The notes under the pieces: generated by a model
Told to the model about the DNA's origin: nothing
The model's database searches: none
What the model saw: the letters and a program-made list of their open reading frames with translations, nothing else
Shown here: piece by piece, positions 48,680 through 60,025 of the stretch
Position numbering within the stretch: position 1 is the first letter of the stretch
Layout: every line of letters starts with the position of its first letter
From: Theropithecus gelada
Lineage: Eukaryota > Chordata > Mammalia > Primates > Cercopithecidae
Length of the DNA stretch: 64,000 nucleotides
Assembly (NCBI RefSeq): GCF_003255815.1
Contig: NC_037671.1
Location: forward strand, 150,356,783 to 150,420,782
Reading direction: 5' to 3'
Made by a program: the position numbers and the translations under genes

Positions 48680-50099
48680 CATTTAAGGATGGGTGGTACA
48701 TCATGGTCTTTACCTCCATGATCTCAACATCTTAGACTCTGATGGGAAGGCATTTTTTGTTTTTTGGTTTTTTTTCCGTTAGTAATACTACATGCTTGAC
48801 ATTTTTCTAACCTACCCACCTGTGGCAGTGGAAGGTAATTTAATTTTTGCACTAACTCAGGTGTACATTGTTAAGTTTATCCTGCAAGGCTTAGCCAACA
48901 TGCATTTTTCTTTTGTAGCTGTGCAGTATGTAAACTGTCACAATTTGGTGGCTTTTAGTAGCGTGCCCATTGGGACCAGAGATATCTAGCTACAGCTTAT
49001 GGAAGGGCGTTGGCCAGAAGCTGCCAGACATGGGAAGAAGGAAGCATATTGTGGGCTCTAGAAATAGGAAGCTACCTACAAAGTGATATAAAGAAACTAT
49101 TCTGATAGCACGAAGACCTTAAGTGACAGCTGTTTATGATGACAGCAAGAAGGGCAGAAGTATGCAACAAAGAAAATGGAGCTGAGATATTAAAAGGAAT
49201 GAACAACACTTAACCTAATCCCAAAAGAAACTATGGGGAAGAATTAACCTGGGGCATTCATCTTCCATGTAAACAAAGCAAAAGCAAACAATTAAGATTT
49301 TTCAGATTCTTTAGAAGGAAAGAAAGACGAGTATTGTTAATGTTTTATTGCTTACCTGCCAAGAATTAAGCAAACCAGTTTTTACATTTTTTCCTTCCTA
49401 AGATGTGTAAAATATGGTGATTGCACTTTGGAATCTCCTTATCTGGAGATCTAAAAACGTAGTCAATAGTCCTGTCTTCCTGAAGTCATTTAGATGTGGT
49501 TGCCTGTAGGTGTGGAGATCATTTCTTATAGTCTAGAGGAATGTTCAGGGTCTCTTTGGTTCCATGAATAGTTCTGATTTGAAGATATAGATGACTAGAA
49601 CAGGACTGTAATGGAAGCATCTATTTAAGTTTTATTTTTTCCTCTTGGCTTTAATTTTTAAATAATATAGAGGAAATACTTAAAAGTCAGATAAATCCTA
49701 TGTGAATTAACTATGTTCATGTTTCTATGTCACCCCTCTGTTTTCATCTGGGACCCCCATGTTTGTGATATAGATGAAATGATGTCATTGAGACATTTCC
49801 GTGTGTGTGTATGTGTGCTTGTAGGACCTCAGATATAGAGGGCTGAGTTAATCACCCTTCTCAGATCATGGTTTATCATTACTGATCCAAGCTCGGCTTC
49901 TTGTCATTTATCATTCATTCTCTTTTATTCTCATTCTGCACTCCCATTTCTTCCCCAACTCGACACTATTCTATTGTGTTCAATGTGTATAGGTTTTTAT
50001 TTTTATGTACTTCTGAAAATTATTTGTGTGGTTTTTTTTGTGTGTGTCCATCTGTGATATATGTTTAAAACAGATGGATACTAACATCCCATTCAGTTT
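48680..50099. other. Intronic sequence
   Basis: Includes a short GT-rich patch at 49801-49820. No gene recognised; the 65-codon frame at 48792-48989 has no support. Confidence 0.4.
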
Positions 50100-50600
50100 T
50101 TCTTTATGTTAACCTGTTGACACTTTTGGTGTATATTTATGGCTTGTTATTTCTAATTGCTGGAATCTAATTGCTCTGGATTCCCAGAGCTTACCTACCA
50201 TGCTTTATTTACCCTCTATCTCCTCACTGCCATAGATTATACTGTGATGAACATCCTCCAGCGGGTCCTTTATGGTGTACATAAAGAATATACCTGTTGG
50301 GAGAGGATACTTATCTGTGAATTAAATTCCTAGGTCATATGAGCTATATATACTTAATTCTCTGGAATGACTGAACAGTTTACATTCCTTGTAGTGTTCG
50401 CATTTCCATCAACATTGGAATTATACAGCTTTCTGATTTTACCAGGCTAGTAGGTGTAAAATGATATATTGTTTTCATTTGCATTTTTCTGATCACATAC
50501 AGGTTGGAGCATCTTTTCATGGTTAATTCAATTTTATATTCTTTTTGTCACATTTTTATCTATTGCAGTATGGTTCTGGGGTTTCTGATATCTGAATTAG
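50100..50600 (-). mobile_element. Old L1 fragment
   Basis: Reverse-strand L1M-like order: actgtgatgaacatcctcca, aattcctaggtcatatgagc, gcatttttctgatcacatac. Highly diverged. Confidence 0.55.
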
Positions 50601-50691
50601 TATATCAGAATATATTTAACCCTGACAATTAGGTTGAATCATATGCAGGTGCCAATGGTTGGCCATTTTTGACCTATAAAAACAGCGAAAT

Positions 50692-50993
50692 CTGACTGGG
50701 TGCAGTGGCTGACACCTGTAATCCCAGCACTTCAGAAGGCCGAGGCAGGCAGATCACCTGAGGTCAGGAGTTGGAGACAAGCCTGGCCAACACGGTGAAA
50801 CCCTGTCTCTACTAAAAATACAAAAATTAGCCAGACGTGGTGGCGCACACCTGTAATCCCAGCTACTCGGGAGGCTGAGGCAGAAGAATTGCTTGAACCT
50901 GGGAGACAGAGGTTGCAGTGAGCCGAGATCATGCCACTGTGCTCCAGTCTGGGTGACAGAGTGAGACTCTGTCTCAAAAAAAAAAAAAAAAAC
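50692..50993 (+). mobile_element. Alu element (AluS-like)
   Basis: Complete + strand Alu with an 18-base A run continuing into (CCAAAAAA). The reverse frames of 80-99 codons here are Alu artefacts. Confidence 0.94.
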
Positions 50994-51039
50994 CAAAAAA
51001 CCCCAAAAAAATAGTAAAATCCATGGTCCAACTTAGTAT

Positions 51040-51260
51040 GTTGTTGGACGTATTCTTTTTGTTTTCATTGTTATAAATAGTATTACAGTGACCATATGCT
51101 GATATATAGTCTTTTTCTTCTTTTGAATTTGTCATTAGGATAAATTCCTAAGAGAAGGATTATTAAGTCAGAATGAACCTTTCTATGGCTATTGTTACAT
51201 ATTACCAAATCACTTTCTAAAAGGACTGTACTCATTTACATTAGGCATCATTTATATAAT
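51040..51260 (-). mobile_element. Old L1 fragment
   Basis: tttgtcattaggataaattc, ttgttacatattaccaaatc and tttctaaaaggactgtactc in order recall reverse-strand L1M 3' sequence. Confidence 0.55.
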
Positions 51261-51559
51261 AACTCCACTGGTTTAACTCTAACTTCATAATCATTATACA
51301 TTATCATTTAAACCATTAGTAACTATAAACATTACCTCATGGTTTTTATTTATATTATTTAATTATAGTTAATGTTAATCATTTATTGAGGATGAATAGT
51401 GTGCTTTTATGAGTATGATCTATTTGTGCCCTGAGTCCATTTTCCTATTAATGTCTTTTTGTCAGTTGATTTGAAAGTGAGTTTTTATACATGGTAGTTT
51501 TACCCTGTCTTCAGTCCCTGAAAATGAAATTATTCATTTACATACAATTTATTCTTCAG

Positions 51560-51639
51560 ATGACAATCAAAACAAAACACATGATAAAAAAGAGAAGAAG
51601 ATGGTGGTTCAGAAGCCCCATGGGACTATGGAATACACT
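51560..51639 (+). CDS. NCOA7: NCOA7 coding exon leading into the LysM domain
   Basis: The acceptor ends ttcag at 51559 and the donor is gtaagt at 51640. The two leading bases complete the Asp codon split with the preceding exon; then 26 codons follow, beginning DNQNKTHDKKEKK and ending GTMEYT, and the exon ends in phase 0. The segment is lysine-rich and hydrophilic and ends at the first strand of the LysM domain. The preceding intron is about 18.4 kb and the following one 3.3 kb. A 7SK-derived pseudogene lies 199 bp downstream in the next intron. Frame, length and splice sites all fit, so confidence is high. Confidence 0.96.
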
Positions 51640-51838
51640 GTAAGTATAACCAAGGTGGTATAAATGTTTGTTAATAGCATTAGATTTATATAATGGTTTT
51701 CCCTGACACATCCTGCCCCTTGGCTGCATTCCTCTTGTGTACCCATGAAACAATGAAGCTTCTTAAGACCAGTTTTAGGTCATTTCTTTTTCCTCCATAT
51801 TTTCTCCCGGGTCAATCTCAAATAAACCAGTGACTTGA

Positions 51839-52064
51839 GAATGTGAGGGTGATCTGCCTGTAACATCCATCACCCTGTTGATCACCAGCATTGCTTAGGC
51901 TGATCTGGCTGACTAGGCAGGAATCCCTTTCTTCCTCCACCACTCCATGTGCATCCCTATGGAGCTTGGATGAAGAGGATGACCTTCCCCAATAGAGGAG
52001 GACATTTCTTGGGTCATGGGTATTCCAGTAACTGTGTTGCCCTGTTAGAACCTCCAAACAAGCT
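51839..52064 (+). pseudogene. 7SK small nuclear RNA retropseudogene, 3' truncated
   Basis: About 226 bases match the 5' two thirds of 7SK RNA. Recognisable landmarks in order are atgtgagggtgatctg at the 5' end, ggctgatctggctgactagg, ctccatgtgcatccct, gaagaggatgaccttcccca, atagaggaggac, and gttagaacctccaaacaagct at the end. The match stops there, so the last third of 7SK is missing. The copy is flanked by an imperfect repeat, tgacttga at 51831-51838 and 52067-52074, consistent with L1-driven insertion. There is no A tail, as is common for truncated 7SK copies. Many substitutions make it an old, presumably inactive copy. It lies in the NCOA7 intron 199 bp after an exon. Confidence 0.9.
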
Positions 52065-52076
52065 GATGACTTGAAT

Positions 52077-54941
52077 TATCTTTGATATAACAGGGACTAC
52101 CACTTTTAGGTCATCAACCCAGACATTCTTTCTAAGTTCCAAAGCTATGTACTTACTTGGCTACTCAACATATCCACCTAGTCCTCCATGCTTGGTCCTC
52201 TTTCAGGAAACAATGACTCCATCATTCCTACATTTATGCAGGCTAGAACTTAATTCTTGACATCTTCATCCCCTTACTCTTCATGTTTGTTACTACCTTC
52301 TGTGATTTTGCCCACCAGTCTAGGCCAGATGCCTTTTTTAACATTCTCATAGAATCATGTTGCTTAACATAATTTATCTCAGTTTGACATTATTGATTTA
52401 TTAGCATATTGTTATTTTAATCTGTATCTCATGTTTTAATTTATACATCCATGAAGAGAGATTAGACCTCTCTTTGTTCAGCATTATATTCCTCGTAGCT
52501 TGCAGGAATTCCCTACTGTAGAGCAGTAGATGAACAATGCTAGGTGTGTGTTCATTACTACAGCTCCACACTGTGTGCCATGTACTTATCTCTGTGACTG
52601 CATCATAAGCTCCTGGAGGCCAGGAGTTGTTGTATCTTACGTATCCTAGGCTTGGCACAAAGTGGGCACTCAGTTGTAGATCTATTTTAATTCACTATTA
52701 AATAGCACTCTTGAGGAGTGTTCTCTTTGACTTCTAAGAAGAAATTAAGTGCTGTTGCCATTGCCTGGTTGTATTTTCCTAATGTGTACTTATTTTATAG
52801 TCATTATTTGTAAGCAATGTCAGACCCTATATAAGACAGGCAGCAAGATCTAATTCTTTGCTGGTGTTTCTTTTGGAATAGTAAATCTGCAAGCCTCTGT
52901 AGAGTCACACTGAAGATCTCTGTCACAGGCTTTCATGCTCAATGCCCTGTGAACATCTCTAGGCATCTTTCTAAAGTTTTTAAGCATAGTCATTTTTGGA
53001 AAGGATTTAGGATAATTATATTTTATATTACCGTTGTCTAAAATATACTGTTGGTCCTCATAACACCTAGAATAGTGCCTTACCTCAAAATAGGCACTCA
53101 AGAAGTATTGGACTCAATTATTTATTATTAATAACAATATTACTTCGAAAGCCATAATCATTAAGATCTGTATGTATTTGTCTATCACCTTTATTCACAT
53201 GCCCCTCCAAAGAATGGAGAGGTGCTTTTGCCAGGAGTTACTTCCTACAGTATATACTGAACAATGTAGTGACTGTTAAAAAAAAAACAAAAAAACCCTC
53301 CAAATTAATTAAACATTAACAAGTGATCAAATCAATAATGCAGGTATGCCTACCTCTTTGTTTTATGTTATGGAGATTAGTTTTATTTGGCAAGTTATTT
53401 TTGTGCTTGTCATTGGAAATAAAAGGTAACTCATATAAATTTGTGTTTAAAGAATCTGCTAGCACTTACCCGATTGCTTTTATTACTCCTGGGCTATGGA
53501 TGATCAAGCATTCTGATTTCGTTTCAGTCATTTAATGATACCAACATCCCTCTCGGGGTCTGTGCCCTAATTCTACATATATATCTTATCTTTAATAACT
53601 GCAGATTGTTAAAGTTTTTCTCACTCTCTGATCCCCCTATACAGTGTATGTTTTATAAGGTTACTCATAAAAATGTGAATGTAGTATACAAATATATAAT
53701 ACAGTATTGAAAATATTTTTTAACTTTGTTTTTAGTGGAGATAGTTTTGCCTAGGGTAGAAGTAGGGGCCTATGTTGTTACTTTAGTGATTTAAAAAATT
53801 ATACATACTACATATAATGTATCCTAACTTGTTCTAGAAAGGCTTTGAGGCTGTTTCAATGTAATCTGTAACCATAAGCTTTGTTTAGTCTGAGACAGTT
53901 CATCTAGTAGTTGGACCTTTGATACTGAAGGCAGCGATGGGTTTAATTCTCCTACGTCTCTACCCTTTCACTAGTCCACATCTTCCTTCAGCCTTCTCAC
54001 ATCTCCACATAATTCAAGGCTCACCTGGTGGAGCCAGTTCTGCTTACGAAGGACTTATACCGGTCTTGACCCAGGGCTATCAATGGGAACTTCTCAGTGA
54101 CATTCATCAGAGTGACCTGCCACTAGCAAGTCTATCTGGCAACTCTGGTCAGGGAGTTTGTCCTGGGATGTTGACATGACCTCAGGGAGCCAACTTTTTT
54201 TTCTGGGTAGAGCTGTTCTCCTGTGAAGTTTCTCATCTCCTCACTACCCTCTATTCCTGTTCCTCCTCTACTACAGAAGGAAAGAAAAGTGTACACCTGG
54301 GACATATGTCACAAGTTTCATAGATTTAGAGAATAACACTAATTTGACCGTAGAAAATTGTGGTTTTAATGACAGTGAACAATTATTGGTAGCTAATCTG
54401 AATTTCTTTCTGATTTCCTTGTTTTCACAGTATTCATTCATCAACTTTTTGAGTACCCTCCATGTATCAAGCAGTGTACTGAACCCAGGAGAAAACATTT
54501 TGCCAGCTTTGCCATACAAACCAGCAGTTTATAGTATACAGAAAAGTCATGCAAATAGACAGAAAATTACAAGAGAGAAAGTAGCCCCACTTCCTCTGAG
54601 GGTGGGGACTGTGTGTACATTGTATTTTTTTCTTGTTGTAGTCTTCATTATAGCTCATGGACCTTTATTTCATACGCCTAAGTTGCACCAAAGTAAAATT
54701 AGAAATCTATTAGTGGACAGTGAAATTTGAAAATGAGGAAGCCCAGAAATGAATTGCATTTAAGACTTTGCTTTAAAATGATTTTATTAAGAATTGACAA
54801 CGTATTCACTCTTTTTTTTGTAGTCTATCTTGATGGAACTATTACTTTATTATTTATTCATATTGCAGATAAATTAATAGTATCTATCAAAATTGATTTT
54901 TTTGCTTTATGTATTGATTCTTACTTGTTTGATTATTCTAG
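52077..54941. other. NCOA7 intron
   Basis: L2-like fragments lie at 52590-52680 (cataagctcctggaggccag) and near 53050-53110. Otherwise no gene. Frames of 70-128 codons at 53323-54730 have no domain or exon border I recognise. Confidence 0.4.
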
Positions 54942-55049
54942 GCTGGAAACCAGGACACCCTAAACTCCATAGCACTGAAATTTAACATCACTCCCAATAA
55001 ATTGGTGGAACTAAATAAACTTTTCACACATACTATTGTTCCAGGCCAG
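54942..55049 (+). CDS. NCOA7: NCOA7 coding exon, core of the LysM domain
   Basis: This is an exact 36-codon exon, phase 0 at both ends, with acceptor ttctag (54936-54941) and donor gtaatt from 55050. It reads AGNQDTLNSIALKFN through FTHTIVPGQ. This is the central part of the LysM domain: the D/N-T-L-xx-I-A-x-K-F pattern, followed by P-N-x-L-V-x-L-N-K and the closing V-P-G-Q turn. In the TLDc family the LysM module is a small fold near the N terminus; no ligand can be inferred from sequence alone. No frameshift or stop is present. Being symmetric, it could be skipped without shifting frame; that is inference. Confidence 0.96.
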
Positions 55050-55182
55050 GTAATTATACTCTTATTGTATATAACTCTAGAAATTCTGCATTTATCTTTC
55101 ATTGCCATTTTCAGTGTCTCACTATTGTTTGTCATAGTATTATCATAAATGATAATGTGCTTTGGTTCAATATTTTCTCTCC

Positions 55183-55352
55183 TTTATTTTTATTTATTTT
55201 TTGAGACAGGGTCGCGCTCTGTTGCCCAGGCTGGAGTGCAGTGACACCATCATGGGTCACTGCAGCCTCTATCCCCTTGGCTCAAGCAATCCTCCCACCT
55301 CAGCCTCCCAAGTAGCTGGGATTACAGACGTGAGCCACTACACCCAGCTCAA
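55183..55352 (-). mobile_element. Monomeric or half Alu
   Basis: One reverse-strand Alu arm only, from gagacagggtcgcgctctg to gtgagccactacacccagct, about 150 bases plus T-rich tail. It lies 133 bp after an NCOA7 exon. Confidence 0.85.
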
Positions 55353-56374
55353 CTTTATGATATTTTCATATTCACAGGATACCTTGGCTACACATGCTTA
55401 AAATTTTTTTTCTAGGCTAAAATGACTGCATTGCTGTATGGTTAAGAACTTTAAGACCTCAAATCCTGATTTGCATATGTGTTGGGAGCAAACCCAAAAT
55501 TATTTTCTGAAGGCAATAGGAGACTTTCACCCCTGCCCATGATCCAGGCTCACTTCCATGTTGAGGCAGCACATGTTCTGGCTGCTGCCCACCTCTCTCT
55601 ACAGTGCAGTCAACTATTTAAGCTTAGGAATTACTCTTTAGATTCAACATTTGGAATGCTCAGACGATTGAATCACAATTTCTGTTACCTAATACTTTTT
55701 TTAAGAGTTCAGATGAAAAAAAAGTTGATAATAGTGGAGAATTGCTTGGGAAAAACGCCATCCATTCATTACTCTAGTTTAGCTGTATAATATAAGATAA
55801 ATAAGAGCTGTATACCAAGACCACAAAATTTTAGTCCTATGTAAATTACTTTTTACAGAACTATAAACTTTGACATTTGCCATTGACCCATATTGAAGAT
55901 GCTGTAAAAAGCAATACTCCAAAACTGGTTATTGTATTTACTGTTAGTGCATCATAGAGGACAAATGGTTCAGTCTAGGACGCTCCTTTGTATGAGATTC
56001 TATAGGAGAGTATATGTACTTCTGAGAAACTTCTTCATTTTTATCTCATGGAAATTGAATTCTGCTAATTAATGATGTCGTCTCTTTGCATTAATTATAT
56101 GGCAACTTAGAGTCACTTTTATGGCCCACTTCTTAATGAGTGGTTACTAGTTTTGGTGCGTATATTTTTAGTAGTAATCAATCCTCATCTTATATCTCCT
56201 TGACTTTGATTTTCCCACTTTTATTTTAATGTGTTTTCTCAAATATTTTCTGGATTGAAGTGAGGTTTAAATGACTAGAAAGATAGGAGACAGTGAATAC
56301 CAATATTGATCAGTAATCAGTTGTTACATGATTAGCTCTGAATTCTGTTTTATAACATTAAAGATCATCATTTT
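55353..56374. other. NCOA7 intron
   Basis: No recognisable gene or repeat; the 103-codon frame at 55479-55790 has no support. Confidence 0.4.
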
Positions 56375-56386
56375 AAGATTATATTT

Positions 56387-56690
56387 GGCCAGGCGCAGTG
56401 GCTCATCCCTCTGATCCCAGCACTTTGGAAGCCAAGGTAGGCAGATCAGTTGAGGTCAGGAGTTCAAGGACAGCCTGACCAACATGGTGAAACCCCGTCT
56501 CTACTAAAAATACAAAAATTAGCCAGTAGCCAGGCTTGGTGGTGGGCGCCTGTAATCCCAGCTACTCAGGAGGCTGAGGCAGGAGAATCTCTTGAATGCG
56601 GAGGGTGGTGGTTGCAGAGAGCTGAGATTGAACCACTGCACTCCAGCTTGGGTGACAAGAGTGAAACTCCGTCTCAAAAACAAACAAGCA
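56387..56690 (+). mobile_element. Alu element (AluS-like)
   Basis: Complete + strand Alu, tail (CAAA)n-like; target duplication aagattatattt (56375-56386) and aagatcatattt (56692-56703). Confidence 0.95.
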
Positions 56691-57044
56691 AAAGATCATA
56701 TTTGATAGATGCCACAATGTAGCATGTCTCATTAAAAGAGTATTGAACGTAAGGATTGTAATAATGTTTTGAGAACCAGAATATTTTGCAGAAGGTTGCT
56801 ATTCTGTATAATTTGGTGGGGGCGTGGGGGGTGGATTTTTAGTTTTACATAACCCAGACACTGATGGAAGAGAAAATGCTGGGATCATTGTATTGATATT
56901 ACCTTATATAATTTATCATATAAGGACCATACTAGTTTAGAACTCAGAGCCTGCTTGGAGTTAGCAAGCTGGGTTTGTTCCATTTCTACCTGGCACAGAT
57001 ATTAAGTTTAGAAGCCATGCTTCTCTCTGTTCATTTCCCTTATA

Positions 57045-57165
57045 CTATTAGTCCCCCATCCTGGAGGGCTCTCCCCTCTCTCCTATCCAATTTCTACTTA
57101 TTCTTCAAGGCTTCACTTGGACCCACTTGCTTAGCTTGGCCTGCCCAGAATACTTACCCACCTTC
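57045..57165 (+). repeat. L2-like LINE fragment
   Basis: The phrase acttattcttcaaggcttca and the following cacttgcttagcttggcctg resemble the L2 3' region. Confidence 0.45.
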
Positions 57166-57194
57166 CTCTCCCTTTCTTTTTACCTTTTTCATTT

Positions 57195-57502
57195 CTTTTG
57201 TTTTGTTTTGTTTTGAGGTATTGAGTCTCCCTCTGTCGCCCAGGCTGGAGTGCAGTGGCACGATCTTGATTCACTGCAACTTCTGCCTCCTGGGTTCAAG
57301 TGATTCTTCTGCCTCAGCTTCCCCGAGTAGCTGGGACTACAGGCATGTGCCACCATGCCCAGCTAATTTTTTTGTATTTTTAGTAGAGACGAGGTTTCAC
57401 CATGTTGGTCAGGCTGGTCTCAAACTCTTGACCTCAGGTGATCTGCCCACGTCGGCCTCCCAAAGTGCTAGGATTACAGGTATGAGTCACTGTGCCTGGC
57501 TT
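57195..57502 (-). mobile_element. Alu element (AluS-like)
   Basis: Complete reverse-strand Alu with (TTTTG)n tail; flanks share ctctccctttttt-like sequence. It ends about 250 bp before an NCOA7 exon and creates the 191-codon + frame, which is not a gene. Confidence 0.94.
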
Positions 57503-57755
57503 TGCTCTCCCTTTTTGAGTTCTTGCAGTGTCTATAGGCATGTTCTGTAACCTTTGTACTACACACATTCATATGCTGAGTATCATTTCATGGATTAGTC
57601 TAAGACACTATAAGTTGCTTATGAGTTTCTTGAAAGCAACTGAGGTCATTATCATGCACTAAACATGATACTGTGCAGAGAATAACTTCTCTAAACACTC
57701 ACTAGTGGTTTGCCTGGTTCCGGGTACTCACCCATCTCTTCTCTCCCATTCTCAG

Positions 57756-57869
57756 GTCCTTTTTGTGCCAGATGCCAACTCTCCTTCCAGTACCTTAAGG
57801 CTATCATCATCCAGTCCTGGTGCTACTGTCTCTCCTTCATCATCAGATGCAGAATATGATAAACTGCCT
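57756..57869 (+). CDS. NCOA7: NCOA7 coding exon, end of LysM and serine-rich linker
   Basis: The exon encodes 38 codons, phase 0 at both ends, with a pyrimidine-rich acceptor ending tctcag at 57755 and donor gtatgt from 57870. It begins VLFVPDANSP, completing the last LysM strand. It continues as a serine/proline-rich linker (SSTLRLSSSSPG, then SPSSSDAEYDKLP). Such a linker is probably disordered and a candidate for phosphorylation, which is inference from composition. A minus-strand Alu ends about 250 bp upstream. The phase-0 borders make it a second symmetric exon. Confidence 0.96.
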
Positions 57870-58063
57870 GTATGTATATTATGTACTTCATGCACTGAAG
57901 TTCATTTTTATTAAAGAGACTTTTTGTGAGTTGTAGAATTGAACATGTTATTTTTCGCAAGATAATATCTGAAATTCTCCCTAGATGGTTGAGATTAGGT
58001 AATTGGAGAATGCATCATCTCCAAGGGAAACTTATTCACATTTAAGGTTTCAAAGGCAAAGAT

Positions 58064-58371
58064 GGCCAGACACAGTGGCTCATGCCTGTAGTCCCAGCAC
58101 TCTGGGAGGCCAAGGCAGAAGGATTGTCTGAGCCCAGGAGTTTGAGACCAGCCTGGGAAATATAGTGAGACTCTGTCTCTACAAAATATTTTAAAAATTA
58201 GCCAGACATGGTGACTCATACCTGTAGTCCCACCTACTCAGGAGTGGGAGGATCACTTGAGCCTGGGAGGTTGAGGCTGTGGTAAGCCATGATCATACCA
58301 CTGCACTCTAGCCTGCGTGAGAGAGTGAGACCCTGTCTCAAAAAAAAAAATAAAAATAAAAAAAATTTTAA
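58064..58371 (+). mobile_element. AluJ-like element
   Basis: Old + strand Alu with A-rich tail. Target duplication aaaggcaaagatg (58051-58063) and aaaggcaaaaatg (58372-58384). Confidence 0.94.
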
Positions 58372-58515
58372 AAAGGCAAAAATGCATGTCTTGTGTAAAA
58401 GTATGAAGTTAAATTTCCAATGACATGGATAGTTTACTTGTATTCATCCTTTTTTTAAAAAAAAATAAATTGAATCACAAGTCTAATATGAATTTTTTCA
58501 TTTAGGTTAGTGTTT

Positions 58516-58516
<1 letters not shown>

Positions 58517-58546
<30 letters not shown>

Positions 58547-58838
58547 GTGTGTGAGACAGAGTCTCTCTCTGTCACCCAGACTGCTGTAGTGCAATGGCAC
58601 GGTCTTGGCTTACTGCAATCTCCGCCTCTTGGGTTCAAGCGTTTCTCCTGCCTCAACTTCCCAAGTAGCTGGGATTACAGGCACCTGTCACTATGCCCAG
58701 CTAATTTTTGTATTTTTAGTAGAGACAGGGTTTCACTGTGTTACTCAGGCCGGTCTCAAACTCCTAACCTCAGGTGATCCGCCCACCCCGGCTTCCCAAA
58801 GTGCTGGGATTACAGGCGTGAGCCACCCCACCCAGCCC
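58517..58838 (-). mobile_element. Alu element with (TTG)n tail
   Basis: Reverse-strand Alu. Its tail is a (TTG)n microsatellite of about nine units at 58518-58546, followed by GT units. Flanks share aggttagt. Confidence 0.94.
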
Positions 58839-59106
58839 AGTGAGGTTAGTTTCTAAAGACATTTCATGAGCAAGTTTTATGGGTTCATACATATGCCTTT
58901 GCTTAAAAAAAAAAAAAAATTAGTTTGATTTGGATATCTGTTATTACATTTGTGATATTTTTGAAGGACAAAGGATGTTTGCCTGTTTAATGTTCCACAT
59001 AAATAGAAATAGTATAGTCACAGGGAATTTATGGGGCTTGATCTACCCACATAATTTGTTTGAAAAAGTGCTTTTATTTGATTTTGAAATTTTTTGCTTT
59101 CACAAG

Positions 59107-59232
59107 GATGCTGACTTAGCACGAAAGGCCTTAAAACCCATTGAAAGAGTCTTATCATCTACTTCTGAAGAAGACGAGCCAGGTGTGGTGAAATTTTTAA
59201 AAATGAATTGTCGATACTTCACCGATGGAAAG
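59107..59232 (+). CDS. NCOA7: NCOA7 coding exon, start of the GRAM/PH-like domain
   Basis: The exon encodes 42 codons, phase 0 at both ends. The acceptor is tttcacaag ending at 59106 and the donor gtatat begins at 59233. It reads DADLARKALKPIERV, then STSEEDEPGVVKFLKMN and CRYFTDGK. The acidic STSEEDEP stretch resembles a casein-kinase-2-type site. The C-terminal part starts the GRAM/PH-like fold shared with OXR1. Reading upstream of the exon, the frame stays open for about 59 codons into the intron (from 58930), so ORF-only prediction would overextend it; the AG border and family alignment set the true start. Confidence 0.95.
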
Positions 59233-59497
59233 GTATATAGCAATGTAATTTGTTTTCTTTCCTTGAAATCTATGAAAAACTAAAGGTTACAAGTTACTGG
59301 AACAGAGGCTACATTAAAAGATCTTACCCAGCGTGTCAAGTTTAGATTTGACAAGCATCTATTAGTTTTCCTCTATTGGATGCCTGGCCATTTTGCTTAT
59401 TGAGGTAAATGTTATCACAGAGTGGAAATGTGATTCTTTGCGACCTTGGATTCATTGTTTCTTTTCTTTTAGTTTGGGCCTATGAATTGTTAGGGAG

Positions 59498-59755
59498 ATA
59501 GTATAATACACATATAACAGCAAACACTGGAGTCAGACTCACTGAATTTAAATTCTAACTCTACCACCCACTAACTCTGAGACCAGGAGCAAGGTATTTA
59601 CATGTCTTAAGCTTCCATTTCTCTCATGCGTAAAATAGGAACAATAAAAAAATTAATAAGAGTATTGTAATGAAAAGTGATAATGTATGTAAAGAATTTA
59701 GCACCTAATCTGGAAAATAGTAAGCTCTCAACCTGTATTTGCTGTTGGTGATATT
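59498..59755 (+). repeat. MIR SINE
   Basis: Forward MIR order: ctggagtcagactcactgaa, caaggtatttacatgtctta, gcgtaaaataggaacaataa and atagtaagctctcaacctgt. It lies in the intron just after an NCOA7 exon. Confidence 0.8.
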
Positions 59756-60025
59756 AGTATTAATATCTGCTGTATCCTGTTTTTAGTTTTTTGGTTGTTG
59801 GTTGATTGTTTTCTGGGTGTTTTTGTTTTTTTGTTTTCACAGAGAACAAATTCAGCTTTTAGTGAGCCTCTGGAGAAGGGACTATCTTGATAACCAGTGA
59901 ATTCCTGTGGTCATAGGAGACTTCATATGAGTTTTAGATAATAGGAAAAATATGTTACCGATGTGCATTTATAAAGTTTGCAAACAAGAATAAATAATGC
60001 TTGACATAAAGAAACTTTTTTTTAA

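Noticed and set aside
54344..54730. 128-codon + frame in an NCOA7 intron
   Set aside because: No domain, no flanking splice sites, and the next real NCOA7 exon uses its own clear acceptor at 54942.
56975..57550. 191-codon + frame, the longest in the window
   Set aside because: Its second half is a reverse-strand Alu translated in a typical Alu frame, and the first half is L2-like; no exon borders support it.
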